Shown here: positions 8,052-17,191 of the stretch, in pieces
Layout: each line of letters begins with the position of its first letter
How positions within the stretch are numbered: the first letter of the stretch is position 1
DNA from: a virus
Reading direction: 5' to 3' (one strand)
DNA length: 36,127 nt
Virus record (IMG/VR): IMGVR_UViG_3300032285_000162
Location: 1-36,127 of that record
The notes under the pieces: model-generated
What the model was told of the DNA's origin: nothing
Seen by the model: the letters and a program-made list of their open reading frames with translations, nothing else
Databases searched by the model: none
Made by a program: the position numbers and the translations under genes

Positions 8052-9815
8052 ATGCCAGCACAAGGGCGTAAGGCTACAACAACTTCAGTTGCCGCCCCAC
8101 TTGGGGGTTGGAACGCTAGGGATTCTATTGCCGAAATGAATCCTATGGATGCAACGGTATTGGAAAATTTCTTTCCTACCCCATCTGATGTTAGTTTGCG
8201 TAAGGGCTATACACAACACGCCACAGGTATCACAGGCGAGGTTGAATCCTTGATGAGTTACAACGGCCCTGTAACCGAAAAGTTGTTTGCTATCGCTAGT
8301 GGCAAGATTTATGATGTAACCGCTACAGGAGCAGCTACCCAAGTCTATACGGGATTAAGTAATTCCAAGTGGCAACACATTAATGTGTCTACGGCTGGTG
8401 GCCACTTTTTGGCTATGGTTAACGGTACTGACCCTGCAATGATCTACAACGGCACAAGCTGGATCGTTGTGGCAAGCACATCAACCGCACAAACAATTAG
8501 TTCTATCACCCGTGTAGGAACGCTGGCAACATTAAATACCGCAGCCCCACACGGATTGGTTACTGGTAATCAGGTCACCGTAACAGGCGCAACACCGTCT
8601 GACTTTAACGGTACATACATCATTACCAAAACAAGCAATACCCAGTTTCAGTACACGATGGCCACAACCCCTGCCAGCAATGCTACGGTAGTTGGCACAT
8701 ATTCTGTAAACATAGCGGTTACTGGCGTTAACTCGAATACCTTTGTAAACATCAATTTATTTAAAAACCGCTTGTGGTTTGTCCAAGAAGATAGCCTAAA
8801 AGCGTGGTATCTAGACCCTTTAGCGGTTGGTGGCGCGGCTACAGCATTAGACTTAAGCGGTATTGCTAGTAGCGGTGGTTACCTGCAAGCTATGGGTACA
8901 TGGACACTTGACGCAGGTCAAGGCGCAGATGACTACGCTGTATTTGTTACCAGCATGGGTCAGGTCATCATTTATAACGGTACAGACCCTAGCGTAGCTG
9001 AAACTTGGCTGATGAAGGGTGTATGGCAGTTTGGTCAAACCTTTAACCGCAGATGCTTTTTCAAGTGGGCAGGTGACCTGCTTTTGCTAACTCAAGACGG
9101 ACTTGTGCCTTTATCGAGCGCACTCCAATCATCCCGTTTAGACCCTAGAATAAACCTAACTGACAAAATTTACTACGCTGTAAGTCAAGCGGCCACCAAT
9201 TATTATGACAACTTTGGTTGGCAGATCAACTATTTTGCTAGTGAAAATATGCTGATACTGAATGTGCCTATCTCAAGCGGTACACAGCAATTTGTCATGC
9301 ACACTATTACCAAGTCTTGGGGTCAGTTTACTGGCATCGAAGCCAATTGCTGGGAAGTACACGGCAAGGAAGGTATGTACTTTGGCGGTAACGGATTTGT
9401 GGGTAATTTTTATAACACCACATCCGACAATGGTTCAAACATCAACGCCAACTGCCAACAGGCGTATAGCTATTTTGATTCTAGGGGTACGCTCAAACGC
9501 TTTACTATGGTACGCCCTATCATCATTACTGATAATGCTTTGCCGACTGTATTGGCTGGTATTAGCACCGATTTTGACCCTGTTAGCCCTAACGGATCGG
9601 TAACCTTTAACCCTGCGCTTGTTTCAATTGGTGAGTGGGACACAGCCCTTTGGGATTACAGTATTTGGGGTGGTGGCGTGTATGTCAATAAACAATGGCA
9701 AGGTGTTACTGGGTTAGGCTACGCTGGCGGTATTAACCTGTCGGTAGCGTCACAGGGAGTAGATTTCCATTGGGCTAGTACCGATTATGTATTCGAAACT
9801 GGGGGCGTATTGTAA
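8052..9815 (+). CDS. Tail nozzle / stabilisation protein (tail tubular protein B-like) with FCCH-like insertion
   Basis: A 587-aa beta-rich protein. The N-terminal P-L-G-G-W-N-A-R-D and M-D-A-x-V-L-E-N-F-F-P are hallmarks of tail nozzle proteins of short-tailed phages, followed by propeller-like repeats. Residues about 148-220 form an extra module with H-G-L-V-T-G-N and F-N-G-T-Y, similar to the FCCH-type domain common in phage tail proteins; nearly the same module occurs in the fibre protein at 15654. The protein would form the distal tail tube that passes DNA. It starts 2 nt after the adaptor stop; the ATG of the next gene follows its stop directly. Confidence 0.75.
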   Translation: MPAQGRKATTTSVAAPLGGWNARDSIAEMNPMDATVLENFFPTPSDVSLRKGYTQHATGITGEVESLMSYNGPVTEKLFAIASGKIYDVTATGAATQVYTGLSNSKWQHINVSTAGGHFLAMVNGTDPAMIYNGTSWIVVASTSTAQTISSITRVGTLATLNTAAPHGLVTGNQVTVTGATPSDFNGTYIITKTSNTQFQYTMATTPASNATVVGTYSVNIAVTGVNSNTFVNINLFKNRLWFVQEDSLKAWYLDPLAVGGAATALDLSGIASSGGYLQAMGTWTLDAGQGADDYAVFVTSMGQVIIYNGTDPSVAETWLMKGVWQFGQTFNRRCFFKWAGDLLLLTQDGLVPLSSALQSSRLDPRINLTDKIYYAVSQAATNYYDNFGWQINYFASENMLILNVPISSGTQQFVMHTITKSWGQFTGIEANCWEVHGKEGMYFGGNGFVGNFYNTTSDNGSNINANCQQAYSYFDSRGTLKRFTMVRPIIITDNALPTVLAGISTDFDPVSPNGSVTFNPALVSIGEWDTALWDYSIWGGGVYVNKQWQGVTGLGYAGGINLSVASQGVDFHWASTDYVFETGGVL

Positions 9816-10247
9816 ATGCTTTGGGTTGCCAATACATTGGAATTAAAGGATATTGCGGCTAAAATACTATATAACGAGATAGGAGTTCAGCGTTGTGATG
9901 ATTTACAAGCCATATTTTGGGCTGATGAGAATAACAATGTTGAGTGGTGCGTTGGTTACACAGCATTTATAGGTAAAACCTGTCAGATTCATGTAGTTGC
10001 ATTAAAGGGTGGTTATACACCCAAGCAGTTTTTAAAAGCAGCATTTGATTACCCGTTTAATCAATGTGGTCTTGAAATGATTTTTGGCATAGTAAATAGT
10101 AAAAATGAAAAAGCTATGAAATATGACCAAAAACTAGGTTTTACAGAAGCAAAGCGTTTTGTAGGGATGCATGATGATGGCGGTGACCTTGTAGTTTTTG
10201 AAATGAATAAAGCTGATTGTAGATGGATCAGGGAGCGTAAAAAATGA
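9816..10247 (+). CDS. GNAT-like acetyltransferase-fold protein
   Basis: A 143-aa protein. The middle and C-terminal parts follow the GNAT pattern: a beta strand around the G-Y-T-A-F-I segment, a helix with C-G-L-E-M-I-F-G-I-V-N-S-K-N-E-K-A-M, then K-L-G-F and a final strand. The P-loop-like R/Q-x-x-G-x-G/A acetyl-CoA signature is not obvious, so it may be a structural relative. Small GNAT-fold proteins between the nozzle and ejection-protein genes are frequent in short-tailed phages. The start lies directly after the nozzle stop; the stop overlaps the next ATG by 4 nt. Confidence 0.6.
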   Translation: MLWVANTLELKDIAAKILYNEIGVQRCDDLQAIFWADENNNVEWCVGYTAFIGKTCQIHVVALKGGYTPKQFLKAAFDYPFNQCGLEMIFGIVNSKNEKAMKYDQKLGFTEAKRFVGMHDDGGDLVVFEMNKADCRWIRERKK

Positions 10248-11272
10248 GCATATTAAGAAGCAAACATTCGGGATGGACTTGGGATAACAAGCGCACACCA
10301 TTTGGCGGTGGTAAGGGCAGTTCAGCACCACCCCCACCTGATTATACTGGGGCTGCAAAGCAAACAGCAGCAGGTAATTTAGAGGCGGCCCGTGCTGCTG
10401 CATCTGCTAACCGTGTAAACCAAGTTACTCCCTACGGTAATTTAACCTATTCGCATAATCAAACGCCTACATTTAATTCTGAAGCCTATAGAACCGCTTT
10501 AGATGCCTACAATCAGGCAAGACAAAGCTATCAGCCATCTACCGATGAGTACGGCAATGTAATCAATGCCGCGCCAACAGCACCAAATTACGCTGATTTT
10601 ATGACTACCCCAAACCCTGACGAGGGATGGACTGCTACTACCCAATTAAGCCCCGAACAACAGCAACTGCTTGATATTCAAAATCAAACTAGCCTTCAGT
10701 TAGGTGGATTGCAGCAAAAGGGTCTTGGTTATGTTGAAAACATGATTAACAAGCCTTTTGATACAAGCACATTGCCACAGGTAGGTATCAATGCTGGTGA
10801 AAACTACTCTGACGCAATCATGCGTAGATTACAGCCACAGTTACAAATGGAGCAAAAATCATTTGACCAGCAAATGGCTAATCAGGGTGTTCCCGTTGGT
10901 TCAGAAGCGTACACCAACGCTAGACGAATTTTTGACATGAAGCAAAATGATCGACTTGTTGCGGCTCAAACTGGTGGTATTGGGGTTGGTTTACAAGCTA
11001 ATCAGCAAGGGTTTAACCAGCTTGGATATATCCGTAACGAGCCAGTAAACACATTAAACGCTATTCGTTCAGGCTCTCAGGTTACTAACCCTACTTTTCA
11101 GTCTGTTCCACAGCAAGCTACTACGCAGGGTGCTGACATCTTGGGCGCAACTCAGGCAGGGTACAACGCCCAGCTTGGTGCTTCTAACGCGTCAAATGCT
11201 GCAAGCGCAGCCAATACAGGTGGCTTGTACCAGCTAGGCGGTACAGCATTGATGGCTGGTGCATTCTTTTAA
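10244..11272 (+). CDS. Probable internal virion / DNA-ejection protein
   Basis: A 342-aa protein with many Q, N, A and G residues and little predicted globular structure. There is a P-P-P-P-P-D-Y stretch near residue 30 and T-P-Y-G-N-L-T-Y-S near 62-70. A helical, Q-rich central region (about 135-245) includes S-Y/F-D-Q-Q-M-A-N-Q-G-V-P-V-G-S-E-A-Y. The C-terminus is an Ala/Gly-rich segment ending L-M-A-G-A-F-F, which could insert in a membrane. This pattern and the site (after the nozzle, before other internal proteins) fit ejection proteins that leave the head with the DNA. It overlaps its neighbours on both sides (ATGA upstream, TAATG downstream). Confidence 0.65.
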   Translation: MSILRSKHSGWTWDNKRTPFGGGKGSSAPPPPDYTGAAKQTAAGNLEAARAAASANRVNQVTPYGNLTYSHNQTPTFNSEAYRTALDAYNQARQSYQPSTDEYGNVINAAPTAPNYADFMTTPNPDEGWTATTQLSPEQQQLLDIQNQTSLQLGGLQQKGLGYVENMINKPFDTSTLPQVGINAGENYSDAIMRRLQPQLQMEQKSFDQQMANQGVPVGSEAYTNARRIFDMKQNDRLVAAQTGGIGVGLQANQQGFNQLGYIRNEPVNTLNAIRSGSQVTNPTFQSVPQQATTQGADILGATQAGYNAQLGASNASNAASAANTGGLYQLGGTALMAGAFF

Positions 11273-12006
11273 TGAATGAGTTTTTAAGCCGCCACAAGAA
11301 GGTGGCTTTAATGTTTTCAGGTGGTAAAGATTCAGTAGCGTGTTTTGAGTTAATTAAGCCGTATTTAGATAAAATAGTGGTAATTTGGGTAAATACAGGT
11401 TCAAATTTTCCCGAAGTTGAAGAGTGTGTAACAAAAGTAGCTTTAGAAGTACCTAATTTTGTAGAAGTACCTACAAATCAGGCGTGGTCAGTTGAAATTA
11501 ATGGCTATCCTACTGATGTAGTACCAGTAAATTTTACAAAAATGGGTCAATGCTTTACTAAACCTAAAGACATTGTGCTCAGAAGCTATTTGGAGTGTTG
11601 TAACGAGAACATTTGGTCACCAGCCTATGCGAAAGTAAAGGAATTGGGGATCACAGGCGTGATTAGAGGGCAAAGGGATGACGAAAGTCACCGAGCAGCC
11701 GTAAAATCAGGCAATGTAGTAGATGGGATTGAATACTTTTTTCCATTGCAAGACTGGAGTGGCAACGATGTCAACGAATACCTGATAAAACAGGGCGTTG
11801 AGATGACCGAGCGTTTATTGATGCAAAGTCATACATCTTTGGACTGCTGGAATTGCACGGCTTTTACCGAAAACAGCGTAGAACGAATGGAATATATGAA
11901 AAAGCATCACCCAAACAAACATCAATCTGTTGTCAAATTACTGCAAAGAATCGATAATGCAGTTATGAGCGAAATGCTTGGAATCAAGCAAATTTTAAGG
12001 AAATAA
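11272..12006 (+). CDS. PP-loop ATPase of the PAPS/APS reductase family with Fe-S type cysteines
   Basis: A 244-aa protein. The PP-loop S-G-G-K-D-S is at residues 16-21, binding the pyrophosphate of a nucleotide. A Cys-Cys pair sits at 109-110 and C-W-N-C at 192-195, the CC-X(about 80)-CXXC pattern of family members with a 4Fe-4S cluster. R-G-Q-R-D-D-E-S (132-139) matches the family's arginine-rich substrate loop. The C-terminal E-C-G-L-H catalytic tail of true reductases is missing: no Cys follows 195. It might thus activate a substrate (sulfur transfer or nucleotide modification) rather than reduce sulfate. It starts in TAATG overlap inside the ejection-protein block. Confidence 0.75.
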   Translation: MNEFLSRHKKVALMFSGGKDSVACFELIKPYLDKIVVIWVNTGSNFPEVEECVTKVALEVPNFVEVPTNQAWSVEINGYPTDVVPVNFTKMGQCFTKPKDIVLRSYLECCNENIWSPAYAKVKELGITGVIRGQRDDESHRAAVKSGNVVDGIEYFFPLQDWSGNDVNEYLIKQGVEMTERLLMQSHTSLDCWNCTAFTENSVERMEYMKKHHPNKHQSVVKLLQRIDNAVMSEMLGIKQILRK

Positions 12007-12007
12007 A

Positions 12008-12391
12008 ATGCCAAACGACTATACATCTGCTTACGCCCCAATGCAATCAAATGCTCAATACAGCCAACCCCAAGTTATGGGTCAAGGCCAACAAGATGCT
12101 ATGCACCAAGCCATGTTACAGCAGCAGCAACAACATAACAACCAATCTGCCAATATTGCTGGCCAGCCTAACGGTTTAAGCCGTATGACAGCCCCTATGC
12201 AACAGATGATGTTAGCCCAAGCATTGCGTCAAGGTGGTACTGGAGCAAACTCTGTGGAACTCCCTAAACTAGACCCACAAATGAGTGGAGTAGCAGGAAT
12301 GGGTAATTCTACAGGCACAGGCGTTACTTACGGTGGCATTAATTTTGGGCAAATAGACCCTAATGCAACTGGCGGTTATGGTCTTAAATAA
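12008..12391 (+). CDS. Gln/Met-rich low-complexity virion-region protein
   Basis: A 127-aa protein with about a fifth Gln and many Met, Asn and Gly, including a short poly-Q run near residue 37. It is probably disordered, with no recognised domain. It starts one base after the PAPS-reductase-like gene (ribosome site AAGGAAAT) and lies 9 nt before the next internal protein. The composition is like that of the flanking ejection proteins, so a small internal virion protein is the best guess. Confidence 0.6.
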   Translation: MPNDYTSAYAPMQSNAQYSQPQVMGQGQQDAMHQAMLQQQQQHNNQSANIAGQPNGLSRMTAPMQQMMLAQALRQGGTGANSVELPKLDPQMSGVAGMGNSTGTGVTYGGINFGQIDPNATGGYGLK

Positions 12392-12400
12392 GGAATAAAT

Positions 12401-13606
12401 ATGGCACTTAATCCATTTACAGGTGGTGCAGCAGCTTTATCGGATATTCCAGTAGAGTTACAGCCACAATTTCAACAAGCTGGCCGTCAGCAGCAGATGG
12501 CTGATTTACTCATGCAACAAGGTTTGCAGGGTCAACCACAAGGTCAGATGGTTAGTGGCCATTATGTAAAGCCTAGTTGGGCGCAACAGCTTGCCCCAGT
12601 AGCCAATCAAGCATTAGGTCTTTACGCAGGTTACCAAGCGGACAAAGCACAGACAGACCTTGCAGCAGCTTTGCGTGGTAAGCAAGAAGAAATTATGACC
12701 AAGTGGGCTAACGCTACCCCTGCCGAGAAATTTGCTCTTGGTACAAGCCCGTATGCTCCTAAAGGATTACAGGCAGCTACATGGGAACGCCTTAAACCAC
12801 AAAATCTTCCTGAAGGCGCAACTATTGCTGAATATGACATTAACAAAGGTGCATATACACCTACTGCACAAGGTGGCCCTAAATTGTCTAACGACATTAA
12901 GTACGCTATTGCTGTTGGTGGTTTACCTGCTGATTATTCTTCATGGACACCTGCACAACAAAAATATGCACAAAGTCTTATTAAGGATAAAGAAGCATCG
13001 GGCGCGGCTCGTTATGACTTTACTAACCTTCTTGGTAAAAGCACGATTAATCAAATTGGCCCAATGCTTGAAACATCTAAGGGCGGTGCTATTGAAGCTA
13101 TTGACACCGCTAACGCTGCAGCCCGTGTTCTTGGCGCATTAAATACAGGAAAAGCGTTAACTGGCCCTGCTGCAAATCAACGCTTGGCAACAAACCAAGT
13201 AGGACAAATGCTGGGTATTTCAGGTACAAACGAAGAAGTATCTACACAAACCCGTGCCTTGATTCAAAACCTTGCTAAATTAACATTACAAGGCCGTAAA
13301 CAAATGAAAGGTCAAGGTGCTGTTAGCGAAACTGAAGGCGCATTGGCTGAAAAAGCAGAATCAGGAAACATCAACTTTACTCGGGGCGAAATTAAACAAT
13401 TGGCTGATGCCGCTTTGCGTACAGCTAAATGGAAATATCAGCAGCACGAAAATATGATGACACCGTTGCGTGAAGATGAACCAAAAGCATCAAGATATTA
13501 CGAAGTACCAGTAAATCCATCTATTTTTGAACCACCTGCACCTAAAACTGTAGGTGGATCACAAACAGTAAACGATGCTTTAGCTATTGTTCGGGGCAAT
13601 AGATAA
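12401..13606 (+). CDS. Probable internal virion / ejection protein
   Basis: A 401-aa protein, mostly helical and rich in A, Q and K. The first 80 residues are Q/A-rich with a small hydrophobic patch (L-G-L-Y-A-G-Y). The central region (about 200-320) has a long amphipathic repeat with T-L-Q-G-R-K-Q-M-K-G-Q-G and S-E-T-E-G-A-L-A-E-K-A, a sequence type seen in phage DNA-injection proteins; the C-terminus ends in a peptide like D-A-L-A-I-V-R-G. A TAAGGAATA site precedes the ATG. The stop overlaps the next ATG by one base (TAATG), so it is coupled to the larger ejection protein. Confidence 0.65.
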   Translation: MALNPFTGGAAALSDIPVELQPQFQQAGRQQQMADLLMQQGLQGQPQGQMVSGHYVKPSWAQQLAPVANQALGLYAGYQADKAQTDLAAALRGKQEEIMTKWANATPAEKFALGTSPYAPKGLQAATWERLKPQNLPEGATIAEYDINKGAYTPTAQGGPKLSNDIKYAIAVGGLPADYSSWTPAQQKYAQSLIKDKEASGAARYDFTNLLGKSTINQIGPMLETSKGGAIEAIDTANAAARVLGALNTGKALTGPAANQRLATNQVGQMLGISGTNEEVSTQTRALIQNLAKLTLQGRKQMKGQGAVSETEGALAEKAESGNINFTRGEIKQLADAALRTAKWKYQQHENMMTPLREDEPKASRYYEVPVNPSIFEPPAPKTVGGSQTVNDALAIVRGNR

Positions 13607-15657
13607 TGGGCGCAAATGCTGAAGAACTAGCACAATGGATCGTAAAACATCCTGACCTGAAAGGCACACCGCAATTTGAAACGGTGGCTAAAGGTTTGGA
13701 AGAAGCAGTCCAAGCTGAAAAGTTACAAGCTGGTCAAGGCGAATATGCTGGTGAAAATGTATTGTACGAAAAGCCACAGGTAGGTGTAGGCCGTAAATTG
13801 GCACAAAGTGCTGGCAAAGGTGTAGCTGGTGCATTAGATGTGCTTGTGGGGGCTATTCCTGCTGTTGGCAATATGTATCAATACGCAACCAACAAAGATA
13901 TGCCTTTAGTGCCTTATCCAGCACCAGTAACAACTTCATTAACTAAGGCTGGTGTATTTACACCTGAAGCTGAATTTAACACCCCTATCGGGCGCGTAGC
14001 CGATGTTGCAACTCAAATGTACACAGGCGGTGGATTTAATCCCCTTAAAAGCGCAAAGATTTTAACTACCAAGCCATTATTTGACGCTAGTAAAGAAATT
14101 GGTAAACAAGTTGCATTAACTGGAGCGCAAGGCATAACTGCTGGCGGTACTTCTGAATTTCTTAAAAGTTCAGGAATTGATAATCCACTAGCCCAGTTTG
14201 CCTTAACTGGCGGTGCAACAATGGCCGCAGGTGCGCCATTCGGTATTCGTAATACAGCTTCAGATATTGTCAATAAAGGTTTGCAAAATGTAACGCCTGA
14301 ACAAATCCGTATGGCTGATATGCTGATGAAAAAAGCAGAAAGCATGGGCGCGCCAATTACGGGTGCTGAAGCTATTGCACAGGTTACGGGTAACAAGTCA
14401 TTGTTAGGAACACAGCGTTTTGTAGAGAATGCACAAGCATCACAGCCAACAATGAATCAATTTATGGCTGGCAGACCGCAAGGCCAGCGTCAAGCATTCA
14501 AGTCTAGCGTTGATGTTATCGGATTGCCACCTAGTTCAGAAACACCATTTAACTTGCAACAAGCAGGTCAGCAAGTAGTTCGCGGTGCTGAACAAGGCGT
14601 TACCAATAAGGTTGCACCTTTTTATCAGCAGGGTGTTAATCAAATGCAAAACATACAGGGCGGCAAAGTCCTTCCTGTTATGCCTAACGAAGTTGCAGCA
14701 TTGCAGCGTAATCCTGCTATTGCAGACGCTATTGACCATGTAACCAAAAATTCTTACACAGGCGTTAAAGATTTACCACCAACAGACCCAAGAGTATTGA
14801 CTGCCGCCAAAGTTTATCTTGATGCCCAGTACAGCAACTTTTTAAACAAAACTGCTGGCAGCTTAGACAAGGCTAAGGCTGGTAATGCTTGGGGCGCAAG
14901 TCGTGAATTAGACAGTTATTTATCGTCTAAATCCCCTGCCTACGCACAAGGTAGTAAAAACTTTGAAACAGCCCAAAAGACCCAAATTGAGCCATTAAAA
15001 GCTGGCCCAGTAGGTCAGATTGCTGAAGGTAATGTTGGTGCTGATGTGTTAATGCCAAATAAACCTGTGTCCTTATACCCTGCCGACATTAAGCGAGCAG
15101 TTGACTTATTGCGTAGAAAAAACCCTGATGTAGTACCTACTTGGACACGCCAACAGTTAGAAGCCGTGTTTAACGAAAGCGCACAAAATCTGCAAGGTGG
15201 CCCTAACCAATTTGGTGGCCCTAAGTTTGCAGCCAATGTAACTGGGAATGAACAACAACGCAAAAATTTGCGTGAATTAGTTGTTCAAGGTAGCGGTATG
15301 CAAGCATGGAAAGGCTTTGAGGACTTCTTACAAGTTATGGAAGCACAAGGCCAGCGTATGCCAGCTAACTCGGCTACAACCTTTAACGAAATGGCTCGCC
15401 AAGAAATGGGCGGTGGTTTAGCTACCAAGTTGGCAACACCGTTAACACCATCACGCTTAACCAAAGGCTTAGAACAATGGCAAATGGGCAGTAATGCCCA
15501 AACATTAGCTAAAATGTTAACCGATCCTGATTCTGTCAAAAAGCTAGAAGAACTTGCTAGAACTGGCCCTAAATCAGCAAAAGGACAAGTGCTAGTCAAT
15601 TCCTTGATTGGTGGGTATGTATCGCAAAAACCTGAAATTACAGAGGAATCAAAATGA
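13606..15657 (+). CDS. Large internal virion / ejection protein
   Basis: A 683-aa protein. It begins with a helical domain (residues 1-45, A-Q-W-I-V-K-H-P-D-L-K-G-T style). Glycine/alanine-rich stretches at about 72-95 and 165-205, with V-G-A-I-P-A-V-G-N and G-A-T-M-A-A-G-A-P-F-G, look like membrane-active helices. The remainder is long helical sequence. This architecture suits a protein ejected into the host envelope to form a channel for DNA entry. No transglycosylase catalytic motif is evident. Its stop overlaps the next fibre gene (ATGA). Confidence 0.65.
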   Translation: MGANAEELAQWIVKHPDLKGTPQFETVAKGLEEAVQAEKLQAGQGEYAGENVLYEKPQVGVGRKLAQSAGKGVAGALDVLVGAIPAVGNMYQYATNKDMPLVPYPAPVTTSLTKAGVFTPEAEFNTPIGRVADVATQMYTGGGFNPLKSAKILTTKPLFDASKEIGKQVALTGAQGITAGGTSEFLKSSGIDNPLAQFALTGGATMAAGAPFGIRNTASDIVNKGLQNVTPEQIRMADMLMKKAESMGAPITGAEAIAQVTGNKSLLGTQRFVENAQASQPTMNQFMAGRPQGQRQAFKSSVDVIGLPPSSETPFNLQQAGQQVVRGAEQGVTNKVAPFYQQGVNQMQNIQGGKVLPVMPNEVAALQRNPAIADAIDHVTKNSYTGVKDLPPTDPRVLTAAKVYLDAQYSNFLNKTAGSLDKAKAGNAWGASRELDSYLSSKSPAYAQGSKNFETAQKTQIEPLKAGPVGQIAEGNVGADVLMPNKPVSLYPADIKRAVDLLRRKNPDVVPTWTRQQLEAVFNESAQNLQGGPNQFGGPKFAANVTGNEQQRKNLRELVVQGSGMQAWKGFEDFLQVMEAQGQRMPANSATTFNEMARQEMGGGLATKLATPLTPSRLTKGLEQWQMGSNAQTLAKMLTDPDSVKKLEELARTGPKSAKGQVLVNSLIGGYVSQKPEITEESK

Positions 15658-16532
15658 GTAGAAACGGATCGGGTACTTATACCCTGCCTGTCGGAAATCC
15701 CGTTGTATCTAATACTACAATTACTTCCGCATGGGCAAACAACACATTAAATGACATCGCAACAGCCTTAACTGGTTCAGTAGCGTCAGACGGTCAGACC
15801 CCAATGAACGGTACTTTTAACATGGGTACTAACCGCATTACCAACTTAGCCAACGCAACCTTGCCAACAGACGCGGTTAACTTATCCCAGTTAAGCGACC
15901 CAATTATTTCGGGTAACGCTGATATTGCAGGAACGCTTCATGTTGCTGGTGCTACAACCCTAGATTCCACATTATCTGTGGGCGGCAATGTCACTATCAG
16001 CAGCACAGGCGATATACAGATTCCAACAGGGACTACCGCGCAAAGACCTATTCCCGTACAGGGAATGATTCGTTTTAATACGACCTTAGGTCAGTACGAG
16101 GGCGCGTTTAATGTTACTGGTAAAACTATTGCATCGATTACCCGTGTTACGACTACAGCAACCTTAACAACTTCTGCTAATCACGGCTTAGTAACAGGTA
16201 ACTACATTACTGTTAGTGGTGCTACCCCAACAGAATTTAACGGCACATACGCTGTAACCGTTACTGGCAACACTACGCTAACCTACACAATGGCTACCGC
16301 ACCTGCTGGTAACGCATCGGTGGTAGGAAGTTATTACGCCACGATATGGACACAAATTGGCGGTGGTGCTACGGGCGGTGGTAACGATCAGGTATTTGTA
16401 CAAAATAGTTTAGTTGTATCAGTAAACTACACATTACCTACAGGTAAAAATGCTTCAAGCGTAGGCCCTATTACAATTAATTCGGGTATCTCGGTTACCA
16501 TTCCTAGCGGTCAACGCTGGGTTGTTCTTTAA
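15654..16532 (+). CDS. Tail fibre protein with FCCH-like module
   Basis: A 292-aa protein. The N-terminus (G-T-Y-x-L-P-x-G-N-P-V, then I-T-S-A-W-A-N-N-T-L-N-D-I) is the classical tail-fibre N-terminal attachment sequence of many phages, followed by M-G-T-N-R-I-T-N-L-A repeats and a triple-beta-helix-like stretch (about 85-125). Residues about 155-230 hold an FCCH-like module nearly matching one in the nozzle protein at 8052. The C-terminus is short, so this protein may be the base on which the next three proteins (or alternative tips) assemble. The start overlaps the upstream stop (ATGA). Confidence 0.7.
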   Translation: MSRNGSGTYTLPVGNPVVSNTTITSAWANNTLNDIATALTGSVASDGQTPMNGTFNMGTNRITNLANATLPTDAVNLSQLSDPIISGNADIAGTLHVAGATTLDSTLSVGGNVTISSTGDIQIPTGTTAQRPIPVQGMIRFNTTLGQYEGAFNVTGKTIASITRVTTTATLTTSANHGLVTGNYITVSGATPTEFNGTYAVTVTGNTTLTYTMATAPAGNASVVGSYYATIWTQIGGGATGGGNDQVFVQNSLVVSVNYTLPTGKNASSVGPITINSGISVTIPSGQRWVVL

Positions 16533-16541
16533 GGAAAATAT

Positions 16542-17183
16542 ATGTCATCAGTCGTAATTTCAGGTGATACAAGCGGTGCTATAACCTTAGCCGCGCCAAC
16601 GGTAGCTGGGGCTAATACTATTACCTTACCTGCTGTAACTGGTAATGCTGTTGTTGCTTCTTCTGCAGTTTCAGCCACAGGTCAAATACCATTTTCTACT
16701 GACGGGTCTACCTATACTCCTACAGCAAAAATTGTTCAAGGAACTGCACAAGCATCTACAAGTGGTACAAGCATTGACTTTACTGGCATACCTAGTTGGG
16801 TTAAGCGTATTACTGTAATGCTTCAAGGTGTTAGCACTAATGGTACTAGTGTTGTTCAAGTTCAATTAGGAACAGGTGGTACACCTACATATACAACTTC
16901 AGGATATTCTTCAAACGCAATTTATAACGGTGGTGCTTTAACTTCAACTAACGGTATGTTAATGGGTGGTATCGGTGCTAGTGATGCTAGAAATGGCGCG
17001 TGTCAAATTGTATACATGGGGTCAAATAACTGGGTTTCGTCTTCGGTTATATGCGTTGGAACAAATGGTTTTGCTGGCGGTGGTGGTGTTAGTTTAGCAG
17101 CAGCTTTAACAGCAGTTCGTATTACCACAGTAAACGGAACAGACACATTTGACGCTGGTTCTATTAACATCTTGTACGAATAA
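16542..17183 (+). CDS. Fibre tip protein, paralogue 1
   Basis: A 213-aa protein. The N-terminus has the I-S-G-D-T-S-G-A-I-T-L motif common to phage fibre proteins. From about residue 66 a beta-rich receptor-binding-type domain begins at A-S-T-S-G-T and contains I-P-S-W-V-K-R-I-T-V-M-L; it ends N-G-T-D-T-F-D-A-G-S-I-N-I-L-Y-E. The next gene carries a diverged copy of this whole domain. AAGGAAAAT precedes the ATG. Likely a distal fibre segment or adhesin. Confidence 0.65.
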   Translation: MSSVVISGDTSGAITLAAPTVAGANTITLPAVTGNAVVASSAVSATGQIPFSTDGSTYTPTAKIVQGTAQASTSGTSIDFTGIPSWVKRITVMLQGVSTNGTSVVQVQLGTGGTPTYTTSGYSSNAIYNGGALTSTNGMLMGGIGASDARNGACQIVYMGSNNWVSSSVICVGTNGFAGGGGVSLAAALTAVRITTVNGTDTFDAGSINILYE

Positions 17184-17191
17184 GGAATAAC

